NCBI RefSeq assembly: GCF_038002345.1
Contig: NZ_JBBOCJ010000001.1
Location: forward strand, 5,952,001 to 6,016,000
Origin: Paenibacillus sp. FSL M7-0420
Lineage (GTDB): Bacteria > Bacillota > Bacilli > Paenibacillales > Paenibacillaceae
Reading direction: 5' to 3'
DNA: 64,000 nt
The notes below the pieces were generated by a model, which saw only the letters and a program-made list of their open reading frames with translations, did not search any database and had not been told where the DNA came from. This document shows positions 41,431 through 50,487 of the stretch, piece after piece. Position 1 is the first letter of the stretch; every line of letters starts with the position of its first letter. The position numbers were made by a program, and so were the translations under genes.

Positions 41431-42435
41431 ATGGATACTGCCACACATTTTGTTATGGGACTTGGACTTGCAGGTCTGTCCTTCGTCGATCCGCTCGTCG
41501 CTTCGAACGGTACGCTTGCCGGAGCGGTGATGGTAGCTACTGTACTGGCTTCTCAGGCACCGGATGCCGATACCGCCCTTCGTCTGAAGGATAACGCGGT
41601 ATACATCCGCAATCACAGGGGGATCACCCATTCCCTGCCCTTCTTACTGCTGTGGCCGGCATTGATCACCATGGTCATCGGGCCGTTGTTCGGCTTAACG
41701 GACCTGAGCACCTTAAGCCATATCGCGCTCTGGAGCTTCATCGGCGTTGCCGTCCATGTATTCTCCGATCTGTTCAACACCTACGGGACTCAGGCCGCAC
41801 GCCCGTTCACCGAGAAATGGATCGCCTGGAACATCATCCATATCTTCGATCCGTTTATCTTCGGCAGCCATGCAGCGGCGATTATTCTCTGGATCAGCGG
41901 AATGGTGCCGCCCGCTCCCCTGTTCATCACCTTGTATGCCTGCATCGTCTTGTACTACATCTGGCGGACCCTCGTTCATGCCCGCATTACCCGCAGCATC
42001 AAGAACAAGGATGTTCACCATAGTGCAGGCGACCGTTACTATGTGATCCCGACCATTTCGCCAACGCGGTGGAATCTGGTCAAAGCCAAGCCGGACGGCA
42101 GCTACAATGTCGGGCTGCTGAACAGCGGGCGGCTGGAATGGTTCAAGCATGCGGTGTGCTCCACTCACCCCGCCGTCGAGCATTCCAAATCCCATCCGGA
42201 TATCCAGGCCTTCCTGTACTTCACCTCGTACGCTGTCGCGGAGGTGGAGGAGCTGCCCTCTGGTTATATTGTACGCTGGGGAGATGTCCGTTATTTACAC
42301 CGTAAGCAATTCCCGTTCGTGGCTGTGCTGGTCATGGACCATGAGTATAGACCGCTGAATACTTATGTCGGCTGGCTGAGCAGCGAGAAGCTGGATGAGC
42401 GCTTCGCCGTTGATCCGGGAACCGTCAAGCTGTAG
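41431..42435 (+). CDS. YfhP-like metal-dependent membrane hydrolase (DUF457)
   Basis: The protein has 334 residues. The first ~190 carry four or five membrane helices with a conserved His/Asp set: 'THFVMG', 'QAPDADT', 'NHRGITHSLPF' and 'HVFSDLFNTYG', the DUF457/LexA-binding hydrolase pattern. The C-terminal ~150 residues are soluble. AAAGGAG precedes the ATG at 41431. B. subtilis YfhP is the likely counterpart; its substrate is unknown. Confidence 0.88.
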   Translation: MDTATHFVMGLGLAGLSFVDPLVASNGTLAGAVMVATVLASQAPDADTALRLKDNAVYIRNHRGITHSLPFLLLWPALITMVIGPLFGLTDLSTLSHIALWSFIGVAVHVFSDLFNTYGTQAARPFTEKWIAWNIIHIFDPFIFGSHAAAIILWISGMVPPAPLFITLYACIVLYYIWRTLVHARITRSIKNKDVHHSAGDRYYVIPTISPTRWNLVKAKPDGSYNVGLLNSGRLEWFKHAVCSTHPAVEHSKSHPDIQAFLYFTSYAVAEVEELPSGYIVRWGDVRYLHRKQFPFVAVLVMDHEYRPLNTYVGWLSSEKLDERFAVDPGTVKL

Positions 42436-42667
42436 CAGGTTAGCACAGGTTATCACTATGTAGAGGGCTGTCCCGGAAGCCAGGAATGAATTGGCTGCTT
42501 GGGGCAGCCCTCTTGACGTAACGGGACCGCATAAGGCACAATCAACAACAAAAGCGGTTACAATTCAAAGCTTATATACGCTCACTTTACGTAAAATCCC
42601 GGCATGCTGCGAGGCACACCGGGATTCACTTGTACACTATTTGAAGCAGAAAGGAAGGCTGGAATAT

Positions 42668-42859
42668 ATGGGTAAAGGTCTGTCACTGTGGTTCGCCTGC
42701 TCTTCAATTCTACTCCTCACAGCAGCTTCCATCTCGATCAGCTATAACATTTGGCTGGCGCTGCTGCTCGGCGCGCTGTGCGTGCTTAACATCGGCTGGG
42801 GCTTCATCGTCAAGGCCAGGCTGAGACGCAAGGCGGAGAGCAACCAGCCTGCCCCTTAA
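42668..42859 (+). CDS. Small membrane protein (63 residues)
   Basis: The ATG at 42668 follows AAAGGAAGG by 9 bases. The sequence has two hydrophobic helices ('LWFACSSILLLTAASISISY' and 'IWLALLLGALCVLNIGWGFIV') and a basic Lys/Arg tail. Function unknown; it is convergent with trpS, whose stop is 2 bases away. Confidence 0.65.
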   Translation: MGKGLSLWFACSSILLLTAASISISYNIWLALLLGALCVLNIGWGFIVKARLRRKAESNQPAP

Positions 42860-42860
42860 C

Positions 42861-43850
42861 TTAACGGGTAGGCAGGAAGCCCATCCGTTCCTTCACGCCC
42901 TCCAGCGTACGGGCGGCACTTATGCGTGCACTTTCGGCACCCTGAGCGAGAATATCGCTGAGCATCCCTGAGCTCCGGATGTCCTGATATCTTTGCTGGA
43001 TTGGCTCCAGCAGCGCTACGACCGCTTCAGCCAGCTCTTTTTTGAAGCCGCCGTACATTTGGCCTTCATATTTGTCGGCAATCTGCTGCAGGCTCATTCC
43101 CGAGCACTCGGCATAGATGCTCATCAGATTGCTGATCTCCGGCTTAGCCGCCGGGTCGAAAATAACCTCACGGCCGGAATCCGTTGTGGCCCGGCTAATC
43201 TTTTTGCGGATTACATCAGGCGGGTCCAGGAGTCCGATTCTGCTGCCGGGGTTGGGATCGCTTTTGCTCATCTTCTTGGTGCCGTCATCCAGGGACATGA
43301 TCCGCGCCCCGACCTCCGGAATGTACGGCTCAGGGACGGTGAAGAAGTCACCGAACCGGTGATTGAAGCGTCCCGCCAGGTCACGTGTCAGCTCCAGATG
43401 CTGCTTCTGGTCTTCGCCTACCGGTACCAGATCCGCATTGTAGACCAGAATGTCGGCGGCCATCAGCGACGGATAGACGAACAGACCTGCGCCCACGGAT
43501 TCTTTGCCGGCAGACTTATCTTTGAACTGTGTCATCCGTTCCAGCTCACCCATGGCAGTGAGCGTAGTCAGAATCCAGCCCAGCTCGGCATGCTGCGGCA
43601 CATGGGACTGCATATAGACATGCGCGATCGATGGATCAATGCCTGCAGCCAGATACAGCGCGGCTACCGATTCCGAATTCTCACGCAGAGCTGCGGGGTC
43701 CTGGGCTACCGTAATGGCATGCAGATCGACCACCATGAAGTAACATTCGTATTCCTTTTGAAGCTTGACGAAATTCTTGATTGCCCCGATATAATTACCG
43801 AGTGTGAGTGAACCGCTGGGCTGTATGCCCGACAATACTTTTTTAGCCAT
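42861..43850 (-). CDS. trpS: Tryptophanyl-tRNA synthetase
   Basis: A class I aminoacyl-tRNA synthetase of 329 residues: 'SGIQPSGSLTLGNYIGA' carries the HIGH-like motif and 'TKKMSKSDPN' the KMSKS loop. The start is the ATG at 43850, behind GGAGG. The upstream T-box leader (43898-44172) makes expression respond to uncharged tRNA-Trp. Confidence 0.96.
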   Translation of the reverse strand: MAKKVLSGIQPSGSLTLGNYIGAIKNFVKLQKEYECYFMVVDLHAITVAQDPAALRENSESVAALYLAAGIDPSIAHVYMQSHVPQHAELGWILTTLTAMGELERMTQFKDKSAGKESVGAGLFVYPSLMAADILVYNADLVPVGEDQKQHLELTRDLAGRFNHRFGDFFTVPEPYIPEVGARIMSLDDGTKKMSKSDPNPGSRIGLLDPPDVIRKKISRATTDSGREVIFDPAAKPEISNLMSIYAECSGMSLQQIADKYEGQMYGGFKKELAEAVVALLEPIQQRYQDIRSSGMLSDILAQGAESARISAARTLEGVKERMGFLPTR

Positions 43851-43897
43851 CCTCTTATCCTCCATCATCATTATAATTGTCCGCTGGCGCAAGGAAC

Positions 43898-44172
43898 GCA
43901 AAAAGGCCCCACATCCGCAAGGGACGTGAGACCGTGGTACCACCCTTATTCGCTGCCTGGAGTCCCCGGAGGGATCTATGCAAACAGCCTTGGCTTCCGT
44001 TAACGGGGAAGAGACGGCCGGTCTACTTAAGGCTTCTGCAGCCTGTTCGAGCGCGGCGCTCAAGGGTCCATTCAGTCAAAGGTGCACCACCGGTTCACAT
44101 CAGCCACCGGCTTTCTGGAGGTACAGTCCATGCTTACTTGTCCCTGTCATCGCGTTACCTGTGTTAATTGAT
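43898..44172 (-). ncRNA. T-box leader of trpS
   Basis: On the minus strand the T-box sequence GGTGGTACCAC (43934-43944) is followed by a perfect stem of GGTCTCACGTCCC and GGGATGTGGGGCC type, then five Ts at 43898-43902. A TGG specifier (tryptophan) is present in 'GCATGGACTG' about 75 bases from the RNA start. Uncharged tRNA-Trp would stabilise the antiterminator and switch on trpS. Confidence 0.92.
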
Positions 44173-44178
44173 GCCTCC

Positions 44179-44207
44179 ATCATAGATCGGCCCGGAGAAG
44201 TTGTCAA
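44179..44207 (-). promoter_or_regulatory. Promoter of the trpS T-box leader
   Basis: On the minus strand TTGACA (44202-44207), a 17-base spacer and TATGAT (44179-44184). Confidence 0.82.
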
Positions 44208-44297
44208 ATCCCTAACCTCCGCCGGATAAATCTGGTATGATAAAGGTATTCGTGTGTATGTAATCTGATTACAGCTTATCAAAGGAGCATATCTCTT

Positions 44298-45269
44298 ATG
44301 AAACAGGTGACCAAAGGGCAATGGAACGGTTATGATACGTATATTTTGCATAGCCGGGAACTGGAAGTCACGCTTCTGCCCCGGCTGGGTAATAACGTAA
44401 TTTCATTATGGGACCGCACCATGGAGCGGCAGATCCTCCGTCAGCCTGAAGAAAGCGACTTGGCATCATATATGCAGAAGCCTTATCACTTCGGCCTCCC
44501 GCTTCTTGTGCCGCCTGGCCGCATACGCGGCGGAAGCTTCCTCTTCGACGGCACAAGCTATCAGTTCGACCGGAATGCGGGAGAACATCATATTCACGGG
44601 CTGCACCGTGCCCAGTCTTGGTGTGTCAGTGATATTGAGGAGGACGAGTTCGGCTGCGCGGTCACCACTGAGTTCATAACCACGGATGATCCCGAGTGGA
44701 TCAGACAATTCCCCGAGCCGCTGAAGCTTGAAATGACCTTCCGGCTTCAGGATGACCGGCTGCAGCAGACGCTTAAGGTCACTCATCTCGGCAGCAAGCG
44801 TGTTCCTTTTGGCGCAGGCTACCATACCTGGTTCATGCTTGACGGAACCCCGTCCCGCTGGAATGTTACCCTTCCTGCCGGAGCCGTCTGCGAGCTGAGT
44901 GAGGATCTCCTGCCTACCGGACAGCTATTGCCGCTCGGAGAGCTTACGGGCCTGCACACCCGGCTGAATCTTCAAGGTGCGGACCTGGATACCATCCTGC
45001 GTATAGCAGAGGGCCAGCCTGCCGAGGCCGTGCTGATGCGGGATGATGGATACGGGCTGCGTTACTCAGCCGATCCTGACTTCTTCCGCCACTGGATTCT
45101 CTATACCAAAGGCGAAGCCGACCAGTTCCTGTGCATTGAACCGCTCACCTGGCTCCCGGATGCACCTAATCTCCAGCAGGACGCCTCCGCTACCGGGCTG
45201 ATCACGCTTGAACCCGGACAGACGCTAGTGCTGGGAGGCACCCTGCAGATGATCTACCCGCAACGATAA
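44298..45269 (+). CDS. Aldose 1-epimerase family protein
   Basis: The protein has 323 residues in the galactose mutarotase-like fold. The N-terminal part reads 'LEVTLLPRLGNNVISLWD', and the catalytic-type residues appear in 'GEHHIHGLHRAQSW' (His) and 'FGAGYHTWFM' (His), with a late 'CIEPLTWLPDAPN' carrying the conserved Glu. It interconverts sugar anomers, or acts on phosphorylated or uncommon sugars as in some GalM-like paralogues. AAAGGAG precedes the ATG. It is divergent from trpS and not in a sugar operon, so the substrate is open. Confidence 0.9.
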   Translation: MKQVTKGQWNGYDTYILHSRELEVTLLPRLGNNVISLWDRTMERQILRQPEESDLASYMQKPYHFGLPLLVPPGRIRGGSFLFDGTSYQFDRNAGEHHIHGLHRAQSWCVSDIEEDEFGCAVTTEFITTDDPEWIRQFPEPLKLEMTFRLQDDRLQQTLKVTHLGSKRVPFGAGYHTWFMLDGTPSRWNVTLPAGAVCELSEDLLPTGQLLPLGELTGLHTRLNLQGADLDTILRIAEGQPAEAVLMRDDGYGLRYSADPDFFRHWILYTKGEADQFLCIEPLTWLPDAPNLQQDASATGLITLEPGQTLVLGGTLQMIYPQR

Positions 45270-45371
45270 ATTTCATAATAATTACCATCCTATAAAACTT
45301 CAACATCCGTGCATGAATTCTCCCTCCCGCGCTCATACTATCTTCACAACGGGCGAAGGAGGTGAGCACAC

Positions 45372-45605
45372 ATGGGTCAAGCAGGTCAACAAAGTCGTGG
45401 TAGCCGTTCTAACAACCTGGTCGTTCCTCAAGCGAATGCAGCGCTGCAGCAGTTGAAATATGAAGCAGCACAAGAGCTTGGAGTAACTATCCCGGCTGAC
45501 GGTTATTATGGGAACTATACTTCCCGCGAAACAGGTTCTTTGGGAGGATATATCACCAAACGTCTGGTGCAACTGGCAGAGCAACAACTGTCCGGTCGTT
45601 CGTAA
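45372..45605 (+). CDS. Alpha/beta-type small acid-soluble spore protein
   Basis: The protein has 77 residues with both family signatures: '[10 protein letters not shown]' and '[20 protein letters not shown]'. These proteins coat spore DNA and protect it from UV and heat, and are made in the forespore under sigma-G. Its presence shows that the organism is a spore former. GAAGGAGG precedes the start. Sigma-G promoter motifs were not verified. Confidence 0.95.
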   Translation: MGQAGQQSRGSRSNNLVVPQANAALQQLKYEAAQELGVTIPADGYYGNYTSRETGSLGGYITKRLVQLAEQQLSGRS

Positions 45606-45663
45606 TCGCTACCTTATCTTTACAAACCGTCTAAGCCGTGAGGCATAGACCGAGCAGCTTCAC

Positions 45664-45704
45664 AGCCCTCCCGCGCTTCTCGTCGAAGCGCAGGGGGGCT
45701 TTTC
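45664..45704 (+). terminator. Rho-independent terminator of the spore protein gene
   Basis: CCCTCCCGCGCTTC and GAAGCGCAGGGGGG pair with one mismatch and are followed by CTTTTC. Confidence 0.85.
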
Positions 45705-45719
45705 TATATGTATATAGAA

Positions 45720-46133
45720 TCAGCCGAAGGATTGATCCGAGACATCGCCGTGGCTGCTGCGCGGATAGCGGATCATCAGATTCGCCATATTGTAATTGGA
45801 CTCCAGCGTGGCATCTACCACCACCATTCCCTGGCGTACAGCAAATTCGTAGCTGATCTCTCCATGTGTCCACCGTTTCTTATATTTCAGGCTCTCCAGC
45901 GCCATGACGCGGAATGAGGATTGCTGACCTGAAGTCAGCCCCTCCTGCCCGGCTGCGAAGCTTCCGCTGCGTCCGGCGAGCGGATTGTGGCGGACCCCGA
46001 ACTTGCCGATGATATTATTCCTGATCTGTACAAATACGGTCCCTGAATTCAGTCCTGACAATTCCTCCTGCAGCTCATGAAATACCAGATCCATCTGTCT
46101 TGCAAGCGATAATTGTTCCGTCCTCACATGCAT
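45720..46133 (-). CDS. Unknown protein, possibly Paenibacillus-specific
   Basis: The protein has 137 residues and a strong AGGAGG before the ATG. It contains 'VFVQIRNNIIGKFGVRHNPL' in mid-protein and ends 'MANLMIRYPRSS', with no signal peptide or membrane helix. I do not recognise a family; the strong site and the isolated position indicate a real gene. It is convergent with the spore protein gene. Confidence 0.7.
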   Translation of the reverse strand: MHVRTEQLSLARQMDLVFHELQEELSGLNSGTVFVQIRNNIIGKFGVRHNPLAGRSGSFAAGQEGLTSGQQSSFRVMALESLKYKKRWTHGEISYEFAVRQGMVVVDATLESNYNMANLMIRYPRSSHGDVSDQSFG

Positions 46134-46386
46134 TTCCTCCTAAAAGTCTTGTGGGTGATGCAGCCTCATGGCTCTGCCTCACACAACACTTGCTTCGTAA
46201 GCAGTTGTTTGAATTTTGTGGGTCTAGCAGCGCTTATATAAGGCTTTAGGCTCATTATAGGTTACTAATTAAACACGTACAACATTATTCAACATAATTG
46301 GGTTATAATCCCTATAAATGCGCAAATTATTTAGTATTAATAGCAAAATACAAACTTTTGTCGCCATTTATCGACAAATAAACAGT
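46134..46386. other. Divergent intergenic region
   Basis: Between the gene at 45720-46133 and the pepF terminator there is AT-rich sequence with no gene or clear repeat; it presumably holds the minus-strand promoter of 45720-46133. Confidence 0.4.
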
Positions 46387-46413
46387 ATAAAAAGACCCCG
46401 AAACCGGGGCCTT
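46387..46413 (-). terminator. Rho-independent terminator of pepF
   Basis: On the minus strand GGCCCCGG and CGGGGTC form a stem followed by five Ts, 74 bases after the pepF stop codon. Confidence 0.88.
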
Positions 46414-46486
46414 TGCGCATTCACACCATATTCAACCGCCATCATTTTACTGCAAAAAAACAATTCGTCTCATTTCCGACAAATTC

Positions 46487-48286
46487 TTAGCCGCGTTGTT
46501 CCGTCATTTCCAGGAATTCGTTAATATCGGCAACGATTAAATCCGCCGCCCCCTGCCAGAAATCCGGCTTGGACAGATCAACGCCCAGATGCTTCGACAC
46601 CAGATCCTCCAGCGTCATCACTCCGGTATCCTGCAGCAGGCTGTCATATTTACCGGCAAAGGAAGCCCCTTCCTCCAGCGCGAGCCGGTATAGACCTGTG
46701 CTGAACATATACCCTACCGTATACGGGAAGTTGTAGAACGGCACGTCTGTGATATAGAAATGAAGCTTGGACGCCCAGAAATGAGGATGATATTCGGAGA
46801 GGACCCCGCAGAAGGCTTCCTTCTGGGCTTCCTCCATCAGCGCAGATAATTCCTCACTGCTTACAAGGCCTGCCTTGCGCTTCTCATAGAAGCGGGTCTC
46901 GAACAGGAAGCGGGCATGGATATTCATGAAGAACGCCACACTGTTCTGGATCTTCGCTTCAAGCAGCGCCAGCTTCTCTTCGCTGTCCGACGCAGATTTC
47001 ACCTGAGCATCCGACACAATGACCTCCGCGAAGGTAGAAGCTGTCTCCGCCACGTTCATCGCATAGTTCTGGTTGAACAGCGGCTGGTCCTCCAGCAGGA
47101 AGGAATGATAGGCATGGCCCAGCTCATGCGCAAGGGTGGACACATTGGATGGCGTACCGCTGTAGGTCATGAATATACGGGATTCCTTGCTCTCCGGGAA
47201 GGAGACGCAGAAGCCCCCCGGACGCTTCGCGGCCCGGTCTTCGACCTCGATCCAATCCTTGTCGAAGGCGCGTTCGGCGAAATCCGCCAGTTTCGGACTG
47301 AATTTGCGGAACTGGGTCACGATGTCGGCGGCTGCCTGTTCATAGGGAATTTTGCCGGAGGATTTGCCCACTGGCGCATCCACATCGACCCAGGCGAGTG
47401 ATTCCAGACCCAGAATTTCCGCCTTGCGCTTCAGATAAGATACCAGGGCAGGCTTGCTCTTCGTGATTACCTCCCACATGACATCCAGGGTCTCACGGGA
47501 CATACGGTTGATGCCCAGCGGCTCCTTCAGCACATCCTCCCAGCCGCGGCCCTTGTACAGCTTCAGGCGGAAGCCTGCCAGATGGTTCAAGGTATCTGCA
47601 CAATAGTCGGCCGCCCCGCCCCAGGCCTCTTCCCATTTGCGGAACATCGTACTGCGGACCTCAGGATTCTCATCCGCCAGCTTGTTGAAGGCTTGCCCGG
47701 CAGAGAGCAGCTTCTGCTCCCCGTCTTCTTCACAAGGAATCTGGATCTGTCCGACAATCGTCTCATAATGCTCGCTCCAGCCATGATAGCCGTCAACGGC
47801 AAGCTCAAGCGCCAGGCTCTCCAGCTCCGGGCTCATCTTCTCACGGGCCAGATTCCGGCTCTCACTGAGCACGAAATTCAGCGGGGCAATCTCCGGCCGG
47901 GCCATCCACTCGGCCCATACCGCGTCAGAGGTCTGACGGAGCACGTTATCGAAGGCAGCGCTGATGCCCTCATAACTGGCGCGCAGCCCCGTTACCTTGG
48001 AGGACAGTCTCACCGCCCCTTTGTCGAGCTGATTCTGTGCTCCCAGACAACCGGCGAATTCCGAGGCCTGTGTAAGGCGTCCGGCACAGCTCTGCAGCAG
48101 CTCAATGACCGGGTCCAGCCCCTTCGTTGAAGCCGCATCAGCCGGTGCGGCAGCGGCAGCCACCTGTGTGCGCAGGCGCTCAATATCGGATTCGAGCTGG
48201 CTGAGGAAGCTCTCAAACTGCGGGGAGGCAGAGCCTCCCGGAAAAATCGATTCCAGCTCCCATGTCAGTGATAACGGTTGTTTCAT
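46487..48286 (-). CDS. pepF: M3-family oligoendopeptidase F
   Basis: The protein has 599 residues, with the zinc-binding HELGH at about 385 in 'LAHELGHAYHSF' and the third ligand Glu in 'NVAETASTFAEV'. It has no signal peptide, so it is cytoplasmic, and degrades oligopeptides of roughly 7-17 residues. Length and motifs match PepF/M3 clade 3 proteins of bacilli. Confidence 0.94.
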   Translation of the reverse strand: MKQPLSLTWELESIFPGGSASPQFESFLSQLESDIERLRTQVAAAAAPADAASTKGLDPVIELLQSCAGRLTQASEFAGCLGAQNQLDKGAVRLSSKVTGLRASYEGISAAFDNVLRQTSDAVWAEWMARPEIAPLNFVLSESRNLAREKMSPELESLALELAVDGYHGWSEHYETIVGQIQIPCEEDGEQKLLSAGQAFNKLADENPEVRSTMFRKWEEAWGGAADYCADTLNHLAGFRLKLYKGRGWEDVLKEPLGINRMSRETLDVMWEVITKSKPALVSYLKRKAEILGLESLAWVDVDAPVGKSSGKIPYEQAAADIVTQFRKFSPKLADFAERAFDKDWIEVEDRAAKRPGGFCVSFPESKESRIFMTYSGTPSNVSTLAHELGHAYHSFLLEDQPLFNQNYAMNVAETASTFAEVIVSDAQVKSASDSEEKLALLEAKIQNSVAFFMNIHARFLFETRFYEKRKAGLVSSEELSALMEEAQKEAFCGVLSEYHPHFWASKLHFYITDVPFYNFPYTVGYMFSTGLYRLALEEGASFAGKYDSLLQDTGVMTLEDLVSKHLGVDLSKPDFWQGAADLIVADINEFLEMTEQRG

Positions 48287-48391
48287 GTATACTCACCATT
48301 CCTTCGTTATAGAGTAGTTTTCTTTGTATTTGCGGTACAGCCATGGTAAAGTGAATCATGATACTCCACTAATTGTAAGGAGGGCATCCTA

Positions 48392-48583
48392 ATGAAGCCA
48401 CTGCAAATATCGCCGGAGACGGCCATCACCTTATCGAAACAACTCGGCGTTCCGCTGGAACACCTGATGCATATGCCCCACCATATCCTGCTGCAAAGAA
48501 TAGCTGAATTATCCAAGAAAGCTGCTAGCGAGACCCCAGAAGGCAGCGTGCCTGCTCCCTCTGACGAGAAGGACAAGCAATGA
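48392..48583 (+). CDS. YycC-like small protein
   Basis: The protein has 63 residues: 'MKPLQISPETAITLSKQLGVPLEHLMHMPHHILLQRIAEL' is close to the YycC family pattern (shown here in part: KPLQIS, MHMPHHILLQ). AAGGAGG precedes the ATG. A 20-residue Pro/Ser/Asp-rich tail follows the conserved part. It is translationally coupled to the next gene (ATGA overlap at 48580). Function unknown. Confidence 0.82.
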   Translation: MKPLQISPETAITLSKQLGVPLEHLMHMPHHILLQRIAELSKKAASETPEGSVPAPSDEKDKQ

Positions 48584-48810
48584 TCCCCTTCAGCCATACC
48601 TGGCCTTATGACATTATTCTTGGCGACATGTACGTGCAATACTGCCCCTTCTGCGACCATGAGAATGTTCTTCTGCCGATGAAACCCAAGGAGCTGCAGC
48701 ACGTGCGTGACGGCAAAAAAAAGCTGCTGGTCTTTCCCTGCTGCAGTGCAAGTCCCACCGTCATTGACAATGACAATGACTACCTGCTGTTTGACCGGGC
48801 GGTCCGCTAA
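48580..48810 (+). CDS. Small cysteine-motif protein, unknown function
   Basis: The protein has 76 residues; its ATG overlaps the stop codon of the YycC-like gene. It contains 'YCPFCDHENVLLPM' and a later 'FPCCS', probably a small zinc-binding site. I do not recognise the family. Ended by the terminator at 48849. Confidence 0.75.
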   Translation: MIPFSHTWPYDIILGDMYVQYCPFCDHENVLLPMKPKELQHVRDGKKKLLVFPCCSASPTVIDNDNDYLLFDRAVR

Positions 48811-48848
48811 ACGCGGTTGTCCGGCAGTTCGCCCCGCTTAAGCGGGCA

Positions 48849-48886
48849 GAGGCGTAGAAGGGGCATCCCTTCTACGCCTTTTTGCG
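48849..48886 (+). terminator. Rho-independent terminator
   Basis: AGGCGTAGAAGGG and CCCTTCTACGCCT pair perfectly and are followed by TTTTT. Confidence 0.93.
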
Positions 48887-48930
48887 TTCCGGTATACCGG
48901 ATAGACACTCTGACACCCTCACTCCGCCTT

Positions 48931-49647
48931 CTATGTACCTGCGGGAAGCCCGTCCGGATCAACGTCCAGCCCGCGCATCTGCTCACGCAGAATGGCCCAC
49001 TGCTCGCGCGAAGCCCGGATCATGGCCGCGTCCGTAATCCGCTGGTCATTAATGACCCTTGAGAACCACCGCACAGCAGCGGCGAACTCCCCGATCCGGC
49101 GGTTCAACTCACCAATCAGATACATCAGCCGCGCATCATTTCCAGCGGATGAATCATTCTCGAACACCTTCACATACTCGTCCAGCGAATAGGCCAGGAA
49201 ACGCTTCTCCTGCACCGAATCCCCTTGATAACGGTACAGCCAGGCAATATGGTGAAGCAGGCTGGCAATAATACGTTCCTTGTCCTTAATGCTCTGCGCG
49301 CAGATCAGCGCCAGCTTGTACGTCTCCAGAGCCTCCTCCCAGCTACGCTTCTCTCCGAAATCGCGGGTTTGCCACCGTCTTCCTACTTGTGCATCGAAGG
49401 ACTTCCGCTGCCAGTCAGCCAGCTTGTCCGCTGAATTCTCCGTGGAGGCAAAGCCGCACTTCGGACAGACCCGGACCACATAATAATCGGGATTCTCCGC
49501 CTTGTAATAGGAGCAGAAGTCCGCATCACGGCGGATGGCCTTCTTCAGGCTGGGGCGTACTCTTGAGGTTGAAAATTCATGTTCACAGTTACAGCAGGTA
49601 ACCTTAATCGAGTAAAGCGGTATTAATTCCGGCACGGGTGCCCTCAT
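48931..49647 (-). CDS. DUF2225 family protein
   Basis: The protein has 238 residues. It begins with a zinc ribbon (C-C-N-C in 'VTCCNCEHEF' and C-P-K-C in 'VCPKCGFAST') and continues with TPR-like helical repeats ('ALETYKLALICAQSI', 'RLMYLIGELNRRIGEFAAAVRWF'), as in DUF2225. Function unknown. The start is uncertain: the ATG at 49647 has a poor site, and a GTG at 49635 has GAGGG close upstream. Confidence 0.82.
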   Translation of the reverse strand: MRAPVPELIPLYSIKVTCCNCEHEFSTSRVRPSLKKAIRRDADFCSYYKAENPDYYVVRVCPKCGFASTENSADKLADWQRKSFDAQVGRRWQTRDFGEKRSWEEALETYKLALICAQSIKDKERIIASLLHHIAWLYRYQGDSVQEKRFLAYSLDEYVKVFENDSSAGNDARLMYLIGELNRRIGEFAAAVRWFSRVINDQRITDAAMIRASREQWAILREQMRGLDVDPDGLPAGT

Positions 49648-49664
49648 CCTTTCACAACTACACT

Positions 49665-50048
49665 TTATTCATGGGGCATATTGACAAAATGATGGGCGGG
49701 ACCCGCCAGCCGGCTCAGGACAAACGTACGCAGGGACTCCTCCACACCAATCTCCTCCAGCGCCGCCTTCATGCAGGCGAGCCAATCCTCCGCCAGAGCA
49801 GGAGTGATGGGGACATGCATATGTCTGGCTCTCATCATGGGATGGCCGTGCTGCTCGGAGAACAGGGCAGGGCCTCCAAAGAATTGGCTCAAGAACTGAT
49901 ATTGCTTCTCCAGCACCGGAGTAATATCTTCAGGGAATAACGGGCTGAGTTGCGGGTGAAGCTGCACCTTGGCATAGAACACAGTCACCAGACGGTGAAT
50001 TCCCTCAGCGCCTCCCAGGCTGTCATACAGGCTCTCTTTCGGATTCAT
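49665..50048 (-). CDS. Truncated hemoglobin, group II type
   Basis: The protein has 127 residues of the truncated globin fold: 'YDSLGGAEGIHRLVTVFYAKV', 'FFGGPALFSEQHGHPMMRARHMHVPIT' contains the proximal His (in HMHV), and a late Trp 'AEDWLACM' in helix G, typical of group II (YjbI/trHbO). It binds O2 or NO and may serve in redox protection. It lies 17 bases upstream of the DUF2225 gene on the same strand. Confidence 0.93.
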   Translation of the reverse strand: MNPKESLYDSLGGAEGIHRLVTVFYAKVQLHPQLSPLFPEDITPVLEKQYQFLSQFFGGPALFSEQHGHPMMRARHMHVPITPALAEDWLACMKAALEEIGVEESLRTFVLSRLAGPAHHFVNMPHE

Positions 50049-50487
50049 TTGGAGGTTTCGCCTTCTTCCGTATTAATCTGATAAGCAGTTGCTTATCATT
50101 ATACCAAAAAACAGGCTGCACAGTTATCCCTGCCTTAAGACATGCCTGCTAAGCCTATGAAAATAAAAATTTGAACAAAAAAAGGCGCCAAACCGGAGTT
50201 CAGCGCTCGTAAGCTAATCAGTATGTTCTAAAATCTTCATCACCAGGCGGGACAAGGGAGACCCGGATCACATATACAAAAGCACAAACGAGCACTCCGG
50301 CAACCACACTCATCACCATCACTCCATCCCTGAAAATCCATCTCAACAAGATGTGCATTAATTAAGTTTATAATACCATAATTTCAGTGAAAAAGCACCG
50401 GTAAATGTAACCGTTTTCCTCGTTTTTTTGTGCTGTTTGTCCAGCTTTCGGCATACAACTAAGCATAGAACTGGAGGCGAGAAACCG
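50049..50487. other. Divergent non-coding region
   Basis: Between the truncated hemoglobin and ylbJ genes. Short open frames with ATG-rich starts near 50311-50319 end within 17 codons, so no gene is called. The ylbJ promoter should lie here, but I cannot fix it. Confidence 0.4.

Noticed and set aside
50219..50319. Possible tiny membrane protein upstream of ylbJ (minus strand)
   Set aside because: On careful reading the frame from the ATG-rich start ends after 16 codons or fewer, so no gene is supported.
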